The notes beneath the pieces are model-generated. The model was not told the origin of the DNA, made no database searches, and worked only from the letters and a program-made list of their open reading frames with translations. From Lentisphaeria bacterium (lineage in GTDB: Bacteria > Verrucomicrobiota > Lentisphaeria > Victivallales > UBA1829): a stretch of 33,048 nucleotides of DNA. This document shows, piece by piece, positions 7,893-15,812 of this stretch. Each line of letters begins with the position of its first letter. Within the stretch, counting starts at the first letter, position 1. The stretch spans positions 1 to 33,048 of the forward strand of contig JAGCNI010000021.1 in assembly GCA_017646015.1 (NCBI GenBank). The letters are read 5' to 3'. The position numbers and the translations under genes were made by a program.

Positions 7893-8567
7893 TTATTTTG
7901 CGCCATACTGTTCGTAATAAGCATTGATTGCTGCCATAAGTGTATCATCAATGATCACTTTGCCTTTGTAGGGGCGGTTGTAAAGATGTTCAATCACTTC
8001 TTTCATCGTAACAATAGCGCAGGTCTTGAGACCATATTTTTCGGTGATCTCATTCAAAGCACTCTTTTCGCCCTGTCCGCGTTCCATACGGTCAACACTG
8101 ACAACCAGACCGAGGATATTCACATTGCCCTGAGCCTGCAGGATCGGAAGAGTTTCACCAATGGATGTTCCGGCAGTTGTAACGTCTTCAATAATGACAA
8201 CTTTATCGCCATCCCCCACAGGACCGCCCAGCAGGATCCCTTTATCGCCATGATCTTTGACCTCTTTCCGGTTGGAACAATAACGGATGTCGGCATCATA
8301 TTTTTCAGAAAGAGCAATGCTGGCGGTCACAGAAAGCGGAATTCCTTTGTAGGCAGGACCGAAAAGAACATCAAAATCCAAACCGAATGTATCTTTGATC
8401 GCCTGAGCATAATATTCCCCGAGTTTCCGGAGCTGTGCGCCGGTACGGTAAAAACCGGTGTTCACAAAAAAAGGTGTTTTTCTGCCGCTCTTGGTCACAA
8501 AATCACCGAATTTGAGAACCTGACAATCAATCATAAATTCAATAAAATCTTTTTTATACTGTTCCAT
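7893..8567 (-). CDS. pyrE: Orotate phosphoribosyltransferase
   Basis: A 224-residue cytosolic enzyme that joins orotate and PRPP to make orotidine 5'-phosphate in pyrimidine synthesis. The N-terminal segment LKFGDFVTKSGRKTPFFVNTG binds substrate. The PRPP loop is VVIIEDVTTAGTS (about residues 122-135), and GPAYKGIPL and a basic flexible-loop region (RKEVKDHGDKG) are present. The length is normal for the family. The ATG is preceded by AAGGAAAG. It is monocistronic, with its own promoter (8615-8642) and an intrinsic terminator. The neighbouring deoxyribosyltransferase-like gene also acts on nucleosides, but the 118-base gap argues against one operon. Confidence 0.96.
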   Translation of the reverse strand: MEQYKKDFIEFMIDCQVLKFGDFVTKSGRKTPFFVNTGFYRTGAQLRKLGEYYAQAIKDTFGLDFDVLFGPAYKGIPLSVTASIALSEKYDADIRYCSNRKEVKDHGDKGILLGGPVGDGDKVVIIEDVTTAGTSIGETLPILQAQGNVNILGLVVSVDRMERGQGEKSALNEITEKYGLKTCAIVTMKEVIEHLYNRPYKGKVIIDDTLMAAINAYYEQYGAK

Positions 8568-8614
8568 TTTCTTTCCTTTCTCTTTAATTGATATTCAAAA
8601 TCCACTTTGCATGA

Positions 8615-8642
8615 AACATACCACAGAAAGCGATTTTTTCAA
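8615..8642 (-). promoter_or_regulatory. Promoter of pyrE
   Basis: On the minus strand TTGAAA (8642-8637) and TATGTT (8620-8615) are 16 bases apart, about 50 bases before the pyrE start codon. Confidence 0.5.
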
Positions 8643-8685
8643 GCACATCTCAATAATTTTGATACAGGATAAAACTATGACACGG

Positions 8686-9351
8686 TCAGTCATACAGCCC
8701 GGAAGCAATTTTAGATGCAGTCAACAGCTTCAGTTTTTCATCAGTCAGGCGTTTTCCGAGAGAACCTCCGATACTTTTCACCGCCATACAGTATTGTGTC
8801 AACAGCTCTGTCCCTTTCAGCCAGGAACGTTCGGAAACGACCTGATCCAGAGATCCAACGATCTCCCCGGCAATCGAATCATAAAACAGTTTCAAACACT
8901 GTATCATATCTGCTGTTTTCCCTCTGCATTCATGATAGCGCACCATACTGTTGATATGCAGCACCTTTGTCCGGGGGAAATGCGAACACATCAGATTCCA
9001 GGGTTCACCATCCGGCAGAGTATGATCGCCGCTGTTCCGGAAATCAGTACGCAAAAGAACTGTCGGCATATCGACCATACGGGCAAAGCAGAATTCCACA
9101 ACGGTTCCGGAATCAAGATCATGACCATCAAAATTGGCTACAACAACATCGCAGTTGTAAAGCAATTCAAAGTCGGCATCCCGAATACTTTGCGAAGTCC
9201 GTTCCAACACCTCACACTCGCCATTCTGCGGCAGCATGACCTGATAACGACCGCCGGAACATTTTTCAATGGCAGCCGCAAGCATTACATTGCCACCCAG
9301 ATCTTTGCTGTCAAAAAGATCTCCCGCAAAATAGATTTTTAAAGGTTCCAT
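8686..9351 (-). CDS. Nucleoside 2-deoxyribosyltransferase-like protein
   Basis: A 221-residue protein from the ATG at 9351, which follows AGGAT; the longer reading frame upstream would run into the preceding gene. The start KIYFAGDLFDSKD is the family's nucleotide-fold entry. The active-site segment is visible as NFDGHDLDSGTVVEF (73-87), with Asp80 and Glu86 in the places of the substrate-binding acid and the nucleophile in PF05014 enzymes. These swap or cleave the base of deoxynucleosides in purine/pyrimidine salvage. The ~100-residue C-terminal helical extension (from about residue 120) is longer than in the small family members and its role is unknown. It begins 13 bases after the secreted-protein gene's stop and is probably co-transcribed with it. 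Confidence 0.75.
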   Translation of the reverse strand: MEPLKIYFAGDLFDSKDLGGNVMLAAAIEKCSGGRYQVMLPQNGECEVLERTSQSIRDADFELLYNCDVVVANFDGHDLDSGTVVEFCFARMVDMPTVLLRTDFRNSGDHTLPDGEPWNLMCSHFPRTKVLHINSMVRYHECRGKTADMIQCLKLFYDSIAGEIVGSLDQVVSERSWLKGTELLTQYCMAVKSIGGSLGKRLTDEKLKLLTASKIASGLYD

Positions 9352-9364
9352 AACCATCCTGCAA

Positions 9365-10213
9365 TTATTCTGAAACGGTGAAAGAAATCCCGTCAACCAG
9401 CAATTTTGCGCCCTTCTTGGGAATACGGTTCCAGTTGCCGAACCAGATCATCGGCTGGACATATTTTGTGCCTTTCCAGAATTTCACACTCGGAATACCC
9501 GGTTTGTCCGAGACACCCTGCATTTTTGCAACACATTCTTTCCCTTCAACCGGCATCCAGCCGGAAGCCAGATAATACATCGGGACAGTATAAGGAGAAT
9601 GAAAACGGGTCACGGTCCCCGCAGGATAATCTTTTGTCAGGGGCTTTTTCAGTTCAATCCGCAAGGTCCCATCGCCATTATCAAGGACCTTGCTTATCGC
9701 CGGAGAAACATCAGAATTCGGAATATCACTGAAGTCATCTTTTGCATGGAACGCCACAACAAATGTTTTGAATCTTTCAAAATTATCAAACTTTTTGATC
9801 ATCAGGAATTTATCACCTTTGCGGGCGGAAACGACCTGACTTTTGCTGTTGGCAAGCGGCAGAACTTCACAGTACCGGATACTGCGTTTATTTTTGTCAT
9901 AAAGATAGAATCCGAGGTATCCACTCGCAGGCAGAGCCGGATCCAAAGTACGCATAGTCACTTTATAGGTATACGTTTTTGCAGCATCGACCGGAATCAA
10001 CGTTTTATACCGGAAAACAGTCGGATATCCGCCGTACAATACAAAACAGGGACCTTTCCCGCGTTCATACTGCGGAGCAGGTTCCACTTTTCCCAACCAT
10101 GATTCAGGTTTTTCAGGATTCACAAGCAATTCGCGCGGAGCCGCATATACATTCAAAAATAAAATGCAGAATAATCCGGTAAACAAGTGACGCTTCTTCA
10201 AACAACTTTTCAT
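9365..10213 (-). CDS. Secreted protein of unknown function, beta-rich
   Basis: A 282-residue protein with a signal peptide (MKSCLKKRHL, a hydrophobic core, cut near VYA|AP). The mature part is rich in Tyr/Trp and alternating beta-strand patterns, for example YTYKVTMRTLDP and SGYLGFYLYDKNKR, resembling carbohydrate-binding or jelly-roll modules that describe a 'lost energy'-type ligand-binding fold. No catalytic motif was recognised. The start follows AAGGAG. Upstream lie two near-identical 16-18 base repeats around a TATATT box (10237-10285), suggesting regulated expression. It is followed at 13 bases by the deoxyribosyltransferase-like gene, an odd partner for an exported protein. Confidence 0.75.
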   Translation of the reverse strand: MKSCLKKRHLFTGLFCILFLNVYAAPRELLVNPEKPESWLGKVEPAPQYERGKGPCFVLYGGYPTVFRYKTLIPVDAAKTYTYKVTMRTLDPALPASGYLGFYLYDKNKRSIRYCEVLPLANSKSQVVSARKGDKFLMIKKFDNFERFKTFVVAFHAKDDFSDIPNSDVSPAISKVLDNGDGTLRIELKKPLTKDYPAGTVTRFHSPYTVPMYYLASGWMPVEGKECVAKMQGVSDKPGIPSVKFWKGTKYVQPMIWFGNWNRIPKKGAKLLVDGISFTVSE

Positions 10214-10236
10214 TTTCTCTACTCCTTTTTACGATC

Positions 10237-10285
10237 TATAAAACAGTGTATTCCAAAATATCATGATAATATAACACTGTATTCC
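10237..10285 (-). promoter_or_regulatory. Repeated operator-like motif upstream of the secreted-protein gene
   Basis: Two direct copies ending in GTATTCC or TGTATTCC lie at 10237-10254 and 10270-10285. Their cores ACAGTGT (10243-10249) and ACACTGT (10274-10280) are also inverted with respect to each other. A TATATT -10-like box on the minus strand lies between or over the distal copy. The layout fits a regulator-binding site; the regulator is unknown. Confidence 0.4.
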
Positions 10286-10330
10286 CCAAAACACAAATAC
10301 CTTACTCACAAAGGCACAGACTCCGTATAA

Positions 10331-10370
10331 TAAAAATGCTGTATCCTCATTTTTTCAATGGAGATACAGC
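10331..10370 (-). terminator. Intrinsic terminator of the FeoA-domain gene
   Basis: The hairpin GCTGTATC (10338-10345)/GATACAGC (10363-10370) has extra inner pairing. On the minus strand it is followed by ATTTTTATT. It lies 25 bases after the stop of the FeoA-domain gene. Confidence 0.8.
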
Positions 10371-10394
10371 GTTTCAATTCAGCAGCCGGTCAGA

Positions 10395-10688
10395 TCATTT
10401 GGATCTTTTCTTGCGTGTGATGATATTGGACGCATCATCACGATGCAATGCCATACTGGTTTCCATGACTTTCACCCGGATCAATCCGCCAAACGGGGCA
10501 TGGGATTCGATCAACAATTCAGAGCCGGGAACCAATCCCACATCCGCAAATTTTTTGCGTCCGCGGGTCTTGGGCATGACCTTGACAATCGTTGCTGTGG
10601 ATCCCACAGGAAGATCAGCCAATGAAACTTCTTTCTGTTCATCCGCTGTTTCCAGGCTGCCGGAGCACGGAGATTTTTCTTCAGCCAT
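10395..10688 (-). CDS. FeoA-domain protein
   Basis: A 97-residue protein from the ATG at 10688, with AGGA nine bases upstream; a TTG two codons earlier has worse spacing. An N-terminal tail with Cys10-like and acidic residues is followed by a FeoA/SH3-like domain (about 25-92): SLADLPVGSTATIVKV, a basic RGRKKFADVGLVPGSEL turn, then APFGGLIRVKV and a SMALHRDDASNI end typical of FeoA. FeoA partners the ferrous-iron transporter FeoB, but no feoB is adjacent. Stand-alone FeoA-domain proteins also occur as adaptor or regulatory proteins. It has its own terminator and sits 82 bases after the secretin genes. Confidence 0.85.
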   Translation of the reverse strand: MAEEKSPCSGSLETADEQKEVSLADLPVGSTATIVKVMPKTRGRKKFADVGLVPGSELLIESHAPFGGLIRVKVMETSMALHRDDASNIITRKKRSK

Positions 10689-10731
10689 TTTCAAAAATCC
10701 TTACTGGCAAAATTACTTTCCGCTGAAACGG

Positions 10732-10765
10732 AAAAAAGAACGGCAGAAATTTCTTCCTGCCGTTC
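10732..10765 (-). terminator. Intrinsic terminator of the secretin-like pair
   Basis: Nine-base perfect stem GAACGGCAG (10738-10746)/CTGCCGTTC (10757-10765), followed on the minus strand by a run of six T (10732-10737). It lies just after the stop of the second secretin-like gene. Confidence 0.85.
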
Positions 10766-10776
10766 ATAAATACTTT

Positions 10777-12564
10777 TTATTTCAGACGTTCAGAATCAAT
10801 GAAGAACTGACGGTATCCGAAAGTATTGCTTTCGCCGGCATCTTTGAGTTTATTCTGAATCTTCTTGATCTGAGCAGCATCAGCAGCAGGCACAGTATCA
10901 CCGATGCGGACAGGAACGACTTCAGCCACAACGACCAACTGGGATTTCTTGGTGGATTCGCTTTCAGTAGAGAAGATCCAGCCGAGAAGCGGGAGATCTT
11001 TCAGGATCGGAATACCGCCGGAAACTCTGACAACATCACGTTTTTCAATGCCGCCGATCACCAGTTTTGTTCCGGAATTGGAAATCATGAAATCAGATTC
11101 AACTTCAGCACCTTTCTGAATACGGGCTTCACCGGTGGAAGTGTAACCGATCAGAGAGCTGTTGTTGACATTGACTTTCAGGATGGTGGCTTTGGAGGAA
11201 ATGGCAGGAGTCAGAGTCATGCTGAATCCGAACTGATTGGAGGGAACCAGATTGACTGTATTGCCTTTTTCAGCCGGGATGTTGTTGGCTGTGAATTCCA
11301 CGGCTTCGCCGTCTTCGGTCACTTCTACAAAACCTGCCTGAACTTTCTGTCCGGAGGGTTTGCCGTCAACACGGAAAAAACCGCCTTTGACACGGAGGAT
11401 ATAAGTGGGTTCCTGGGTTTTCTGCATTTTGAGAACAGTCAGAGAAACCAGCTGACGTTTGGTGTCAATGGTAATGCGTTTTCCGCTTTTGGTACGGGCA
11501 TTGAGACCGATCGTGTCAGGAGCAACATTTTCCAGATAGATGTAGCTTTCTTCATATTCCTGATTTTCGATGGGAGAAACGTCGGTCAGGAAAACCTGGC
11601 TGAGACGCTGGATCGTGGCAGGAGTATTGTTTCTTGCAGTGATTTCGCTGGTGTGCAGAACTTTTGCTTTGCCTTTGCTTGTCAGGAAATCAATGTATTT
11701 GGTGTTCCATTTCGGATTGAACTGGAGGAATTTTGTATCAGACCAACCGCCATTCTTCAACAGAGCGGAACCATCGGAAGCAAAGTTGCGCATGAATCTG
11801 CCGCCGCCATTGAAAAGATCAATACCGTCATTGTTTTTCCAAGCCTGGAAATCAAGACCGATCTTGGCATCATTTTCAGCATAGATTTCATAAACAGTGA
11901 TTTTAGCACGGACTTCCGGATAGGGAATGTCGTAGTTTCTCAGAACATTGAGAATATTGCGATGAGAGAAACGGGTGGTATCGAAGAAGAGCAAGTTCAA
12001 ACCTTTGTCAATACCGACCACGTCTGTACCACCGATCAATTCGGTAATGTCATCGGAAACAGCGGCACCGGCAGTGCGAACCATAGCTGCCAATTCTTTG
12101 ACATCACGGTATTTGGGAGCATAAAGATAGGTATCAGTTCCGCCAGAGGAGACCACTTTGGGCTTGTCCAGTTCTCTGATGATACTGTCAATACCCTGTC
12201 CGTTGGAACTGTCTTCAAAACGGTAATCTTCAGCAGAAACCATCAGGATCCCAGTGCCGTCAGTATATTTGATAGCCTGGATACCGGTATCACTTTCATT
12301 GACTTTGCGGCTCTTGACAATGTCAACGAGATAGCCGCGGATTTCATAGGGATCTGCATATTTGAGAACATAGGTCTTTGTGATAACGTCCGGATCAGAA
12401 GAGGTGCGGACGAAATGAAGAACCTGTGTATCATCTTTGACCGTAACATTCAAACGGGCATCAATGCGGGAATTATCAAACGGAGCCGTTGCATCCCCTG
12501 CGAAGATACTTCCGGCAGACAAGATACTGAGTGCTGCAACAGCAGCCTGTATATGAAGTTTCAT
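10777..12564 (-). CDS. Secretin-like outer-membrane protein (second of a pair)
   Basis: A 595-residue exported protein (signal peptide MKLHIQAAVAALSILSAGSIFAG). An N-terminal secretin-N-like region starts TYVLKYADPYEIRGYL. A middle domain contains ITVYEIYAENDAKIGLDFQAWKN. A C-terminal secretin-like part (about residues 445-560) has MTLTPAISSKATILKVNVN, GTKLVIGGIEKRD and the signature GIPILKDLPLLGWIF followed by a beta-strand QLVVVAEVVPV. Secretins form the outer-membrane pore of type II secretion and type IV pili, but no ATPase, inner-membrane or pilotin genes flank it. It lies 20 bases after a paralogue with which it shares the block IG(L/I)D(F/Y)xAWKNxxGxxLF. A strong terminator ends the pair. 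Confidence 0.8.
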   Translation of the reverse strand: MKLHIQAAVAALSILSAGSIFAGDATAPFDNSRIDARLNVTVKDDTQVLHFVRTSSDPDVITKTYVLKYADPYEIRGYLVDIVKSRKVNESDTGIQAIKYTDGTGILMVSAEDYRFEDSSNGQGIDSIIRELDKPKVVSSGGTDTYLYAPKYRDVKELAAMVRTAGAAVSDDITELIGGTDVVGIDKGLNLLFFDTTRFSHRNILNVLRNYDIPYPEVRAKITVYEIYAENDAKIGLDFQAWKNNDGIDLFNGGGRFMRNFASDGSALLKNGGWSDTKFLQFNPKWNTKYIDFLTSKGKAKVLHTSEITARNNTPATIQRLSQVFLTDVSPIENQEYEESYIYLENVAPDTIGLNARTKSGKRITIDTKRQLVSLTVLKMQKTQEPTYILRVKGGFFRVDGKPSGQKVQAGFVEVTEDGEAVEFTANNIPAEKGNTVNLVPSNQFGFSMTLTPAISSKATILKVNVNNSSLIGYTSTGEARIQKGAEVESDFMISNSGTKLVIGGIEKRDVVRVSGGIPILKDLPLLGWIFSTESESTKKSQLVVVAEVVPVRIGDTVPAADAAQIKKIQNKLKDAGESNTFGYRQFFIDSERLK

Positions 12565-12584
12565 AGGTTGTCAATCCTTCTTTA

Positions 12585-14003
12585 TTATTTGCTGACGAGT
12601 TCTTTGAATTCGGTCATGATACCCGGTTTCATATCATCATTGTAACGGATCGGGAGAGCACGTGCAGTGACAACATAATAGACCGTTTCAATGTTGGTGG
12701 TAGTGGTACCGAAAAGATATTTGAGAATGGGAATTTCACAGAGAACCGGAATACCGATGGTCTGTTCGACTTTGCTTGTGCGTTTCCAGGAAGTCAGGAT
12801 CTTTTCTTTTCCGAACTCCAGAGAAGCGGAAGCAGCAACAACGGTATTTTCAGAGATTTCTGCACCCATGTTGTTGCGTTCAACAACGTTGGAACCGGTG
12901 AAGGCATAGGAGAAATTGACAATCCCTTTCTTGGTAGCGGTGATCACGACATTGGAAATTCCGGCTTCCAGAGAAGCATCGCCGCCGACAGAAACGCTGG
13001 AACGATGATCTTCATCTTTGAGAATATTCTGGTATTCCGGAGAGAAAGAAACCTTAAAGGTTTTATCTTCAACATTGGTAAGCATCAAACCTGCAGTACT
13101 GTTGATGATCGCTTTACCGTTCTGCTGGAGGATCCGGATAAAGCTGAAATCAAAAGCAGGAGCGGTATAGAATCCGCCGAAGCTGTAAGAGGAATTGCTG
13201 AAAAGATCAATGCCATGACGTGCAGCAGAGTTGATCAGAGTTTCAGCAACCTGCATATTGACCAGATCATAACCGGTCTTGAAAAGATTCATGCCGGGAC
13301 CGTTTTTCCATGCAAGGTAATCAATACCGATATCGCGCAGATCACTGTCTCGGACTTCGTAAATCTTCAATTCAACGCTGACTTGCGGACCGGCTTTATC
13401 CAGCCATGCAAGACATTCTTTGATACTGGCAACTTTTGCGGGAGTATCTTTGAAGTAGAACATACCGGTCTGTTCATCAATGCGGACTTTGGATTTGCTC
13501 GAACCACTGGAAATAGCAGCATCGATGAAGTCAAGCATGGATTCAGTAGAACGGAACTGGGGTTTGTAGGTTCCATATGCAATCCCTGTTCCGGAAATAC
13601 CGGTTCCGAATGCATTCATTTTGCTGGGACGGTCAAGCAGTTTGACCATTTCATCAATATAGGGGAGCATGTCTTCCCCGGTGGAAACAATCAGAAGCTG
13701 TCTCTTGTTGGCTTTGTCATTCATGCAAGTAACTTTGGAATCAGAGTTGTAACGGAGTACAGCACTGTTCACAAAAGGTGCAAGTTCCGCAGCTCTGTTA
13801 TACTTGAGTGCATAGATCTTGCTGACCATAGTGGTCTGATCATCGTCCTGCATGAAGGTGATCTTCTGAATCTTTTCTTCTGCTTCCTTGGCTTCTGTGG
13901 GATCTTTCACCTGAACTGCTGTCTTTGCATCCGCAGCAGACAAGTGCAACATTCCGCCTGCTGCAATAAGAGCAAGCAGACATTTCCGCATCATTGAGCT
14001 CAT
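12585..14003 (-). CDS. Secretin-like outer-membrane protein (first of a pair)
   Basis: A 472-residue exported protein; the signal peptide spans about residues 5-24 (cut after SAA|DA or nearby). The start at 14003 follows GGAG at six bases. The N-terminal SKIYALKYNRAAELAPFV and the block VELKIYEVRDSDLRDIGIDY followed by LAWKNGPGMNLF align with its neighbour. The end carries the degenerate secretin signature TIGIPVLCEIPILKYLFGT, then YYVVTARALPI. It is shorter than typical GspD/PilQ. As the two genes are adjacent, paralogous and share one promoter and terminator, they may form a mixed complex or two layers of one pore. No other secretion gene is near. Confidence 0.75.
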   Translation of the reverse strand: MSSMMRKCLLALIAAGGMLHLSAADAKTAVQVKDPTEAKEAEEKIQKITFMQDDDQTTMVSKIYALKYNRAAELAPFVNSAVLRYNSDSKVTCMNDKANKRQLLIVSTGEDMLPYIDEMVKLLDRPSKMNAFGTGISGTGIAYGTYKPQFRSTESMLDFIDAAISSGSSKSKVRIDEQTGMFYFKDTPAKVASIKECLAWLDKAGPQVSVELKIYEVRDSDLRDIGIDYLAWKNGPGMNLFKTGYDLVNMQVAETLINSAARHGIDLFSNSSYSFGGFYTAPAFDFSFIRILQQNGKAIINSTAGLMLTNVEDKTFKVSFSPEYQNILKDEDHRSSVSVGGDASLEAGISNVVITATKKGIVNFSYAFTGSNVVERNNMGAEISENTVVAASASLEFGKEKILTSWKRTSKVEQTIGIPVLCEIPILKYLFGTTTTNIETVYYVVTARALPIRYNDDMKPGIMTEFKELVSK

Positions 14004-14059
14004 TCGTCTCTCCTTGTTTTGGTTTTAATCAATTAGCTTACACTAACAAAATTTCAGTT

Positions 14060-14088
14060 AAAATACACCGGAAAACAGATTTTGTCAA
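14060..14088 (-). promoter_or_regulatory. Promoter of the secretin-like pair
   Basis: On the minus strand a consensus TTGACA (14088-14083) and TATTTT (14065-14060) are separated by exactly 17 bases. They lie about 60 bases upstream of the start at 14003. Confidence 0.6.
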
Positions 14089-14136
14089 ATAATATTTCTA
14101 TATTTTTTACTGTTATTCCGGTATTCTGCCACAAAA

Positions 14137-15612
14137 TCAATCTTCAAAAGGGATTTGTAAGACCATACTGCCCCTGCCGGAAGCACTGAACACCAATACC
14201 CCATCCTCCGGGATCCGCCCGTCGGAAAGATTCAAAAATACACTGGGATCATGTTCAAGGAAAATAAATTGTCTCCCTGCTGTCTCCGCCGGCAGAAGAA
14301 CTGAAAAAGTTTCACATTCCCGGACAAAATCAATATAAATAAAATAACCGTCATTCTGTTCCAGATGATAACAGGATACACCGGATGGATCAGGAGAGAA
14401 ATAATGTTGATATCCGGAAATCAGAAATTTCTCCCCTCTCCGGACTTCATCCCGTTCCAATGCGAAAGGATAATTTTTTCTGGTTTTCGGCAACAGCAGA
14501 ATTCTTTCTGCTCGCTGTGATTCATTCCCGCGTGCAGTGATCCCGCGGGTCAGTGAATAACCAAGAACCACGCCGATCTCACGCTGCTGATTTCCAAAAA
14601 AATCAATGCTGCGATCCGGCAGACGATGCGGATCGATCACATCCTCTTTTGTAAAATACCGGTATGTCCGGAAATCTTCCGGGAAACGGAATCCAGTACC
14701 AAGATCGATCTCCATACCGTCAACCGTGATTTTTTTCATTCCCGGCATCAAACGTTCCCGCAGCGCAAATTTGATTTCTGTAAAAAATTGCATCATCCCG
14801 AAATGAACAGATTCCGGAAAATCCTGCAGAAAAGTCAATTCACATTCAACAGTACGACTGCAATGAGGACGGAACACCGTTGTAAAACGGCAATTTATGG
14901 CTCCGGGCAATTCCGGAGAAACTGGTGAAATATATTTTCCGGGAGAGTTTTTCAGCTTTTCCAACCAGGAATCCACAAGAATCAGATCTATATCCCAATG
15001 AAGCTCCGCCTTGCGGCATTGGACGACTTCCCCATCCGGCAAAGGTCTTCCATCGACCAAAAATTGTACTGAATTGTAACGGTAATGCGGCGCAAGCTGT
15101 GCCCCCCGTTCAGGCGGGATCAGTGTTTCAGTAATTGTTCCGGAGATCACTTCACCGTGGGGACCATGCAGATTACCGCAGATTTTTTCTGCAAATCGTT
15201 CATTCGAATGCGGTATATCACTGTGAAGAATGATCCTTTCAAGAGATTCCACGGATGTCAAAACAAATCTGTTCCCTGCATCATCCGTAAAAACAGAACC
15301 GATATCACGATCGAAAAACCAGTGGCGCAAAGTATCCACCCGGAATGCGTAGGGAGAACCATGATTGGCTCCGATAATACCATGGAGTCCGGTAAAAAAC
15401 GGCGCATTATTATCCCAACTCTGTGCCCAGATACGTCCCTGATGCCACATTTCAAACGGTATATCTTCCGGCAATAAAAAAGAGTTCTCATTTCCCTCCA
15501 TAAAACGGATCACCATATTTGTGCCCGGTCTGAAATGGCTCATCAGCAGGATTTCATTGTCATTTTTACAAACAATTATCTTATCAGACTCTTTCAGAAA
15601 ATGCTGTTCCAT
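14137..15612 (-). CDS. Conserved-looking cytosolic protein of unknown function
   Basis: A 491-residue protein from the ATG at 15612, chosen because CAGGAG lies eight bases upstream; the frame stays open 25 codons further but without a ribosome site. It has no signal peptide or membrane segment. It is rich in aromatic and charged residues, with beta-strand-type repeats (RFTTVFRPHCSRTVECELTF, FGMMQFFTEIKFALRERLMP) and His-rich turns (HGIIGANHGSP, NLHGPHGEVISG). The overall texture is like carbohydrate-processing beta-sandwich proteins of gut Lentisphaerae, but no family was recognised and no catalytic residues can be assigned. It has its own promoter, with the palindromic element (15690-15770) just upstream in the same orientation. 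Confidence 0.7.
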   Translation of the reverse strand: MEQHFLKESDKIIVCKNDNEILLMSHFRPGTNMVIRFMEGNENSFLLPEDIPFEMWHQGRIWAQSWDNNAPFFTGLHGIIGANHGSPYAFRVDTLRHWFFDRDIGSVFTDDAGNRFVLTSVESLERIILHSDIPHSNERFAEKICGNLHGPHGEVISGTITETLIPPERGAQLAPHYRYNSVQFLVDGRPLPDGEVVQCRKAELHWDIDLILVDSWLEKLKNSPGKYISPVSPELPGAINCRFTTVFRPHCSRTVECELTFLQDFPESVHFGMMQFFTEIKFALRERLMPGMKKITVDGMEIDLGTGFRFPEDFRTYRYFTKEDVIDPHRLPDRSIDFFGNQQREIGVVLGYSLTRGITARGNESQRAERILLLPKTRKNYPFALERDEVRRGEKFLISGYQHYFSPDPSGVSCYHLEQNDGYFIYIDFVRECETFSVLLPAETAGRQFIFLEHDPSVFLNLSDGRIPEDGVLVFSASGRGSMVLQIPFED

Positions 15613-15648
15613 TGTGACTACTCCTGATTTACACTGATATTTCTGTCT

Positions 15649-15676
15649 AATATAGCATAGATGCATCGGATTGCAA
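15649..15676 (-). promoter_or_regulatory. Promoter of the 14137-15612 gene
   Basis: On the minus strand TTGCAA (15676-15671) and TATATT (15654-15649) are spaced 16 bases apart, about 36 bases before the ATG at 15612. Confidence 0.45.
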
Positions 15677-15689
15677 TCAGGGAACAATC

Positions 15690-15770
15690 AGAATAAACTT
15701 ACATTTTTTACTATTTCATATTATATTACTTTCTTCTCAGGTGTTCACTGAAACACCTGAGAAGAACGGA
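15690..15770 (-). repeat. Dispersed copy of the palindromic element
   Basis: Perfect 15-base arms 15731-15745/15752-15766 with a 6-base loop share the core CAGGTGTT/AACACCTG with the tandem element at 1-356. Read on the minus strand, the following ~35 bases (AGTAATATAATATGAAAT, then an A-rich run and ATG-AAG-like bases) closely match the flank of the tandem units. No T-run follows on either strand, so an ordinary terminator is unlikely. Confidence 0.8.
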
Positions 15771-15812
15771 TTTGATTCTCAATGAGAAAAAGTTCCTGAC
15801 GACCTTACTTTT

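Noticed and set aside
10336..12645. Plus-strand 769-codon open frame opposite the second secretin-like gene
   Set aside because: It is antisense to a gene with a signal peptide, secretin motifs, ribosome site and terminator. The long open frame reflects codon bias of the opposite strand, and its translation shows no coherent domain.
15731..15766. Rho-independent terminator of rluD
   Set aside because: A perfect stem is present, but no T-run follows on either strand and the flank matches the dispersed element instead.
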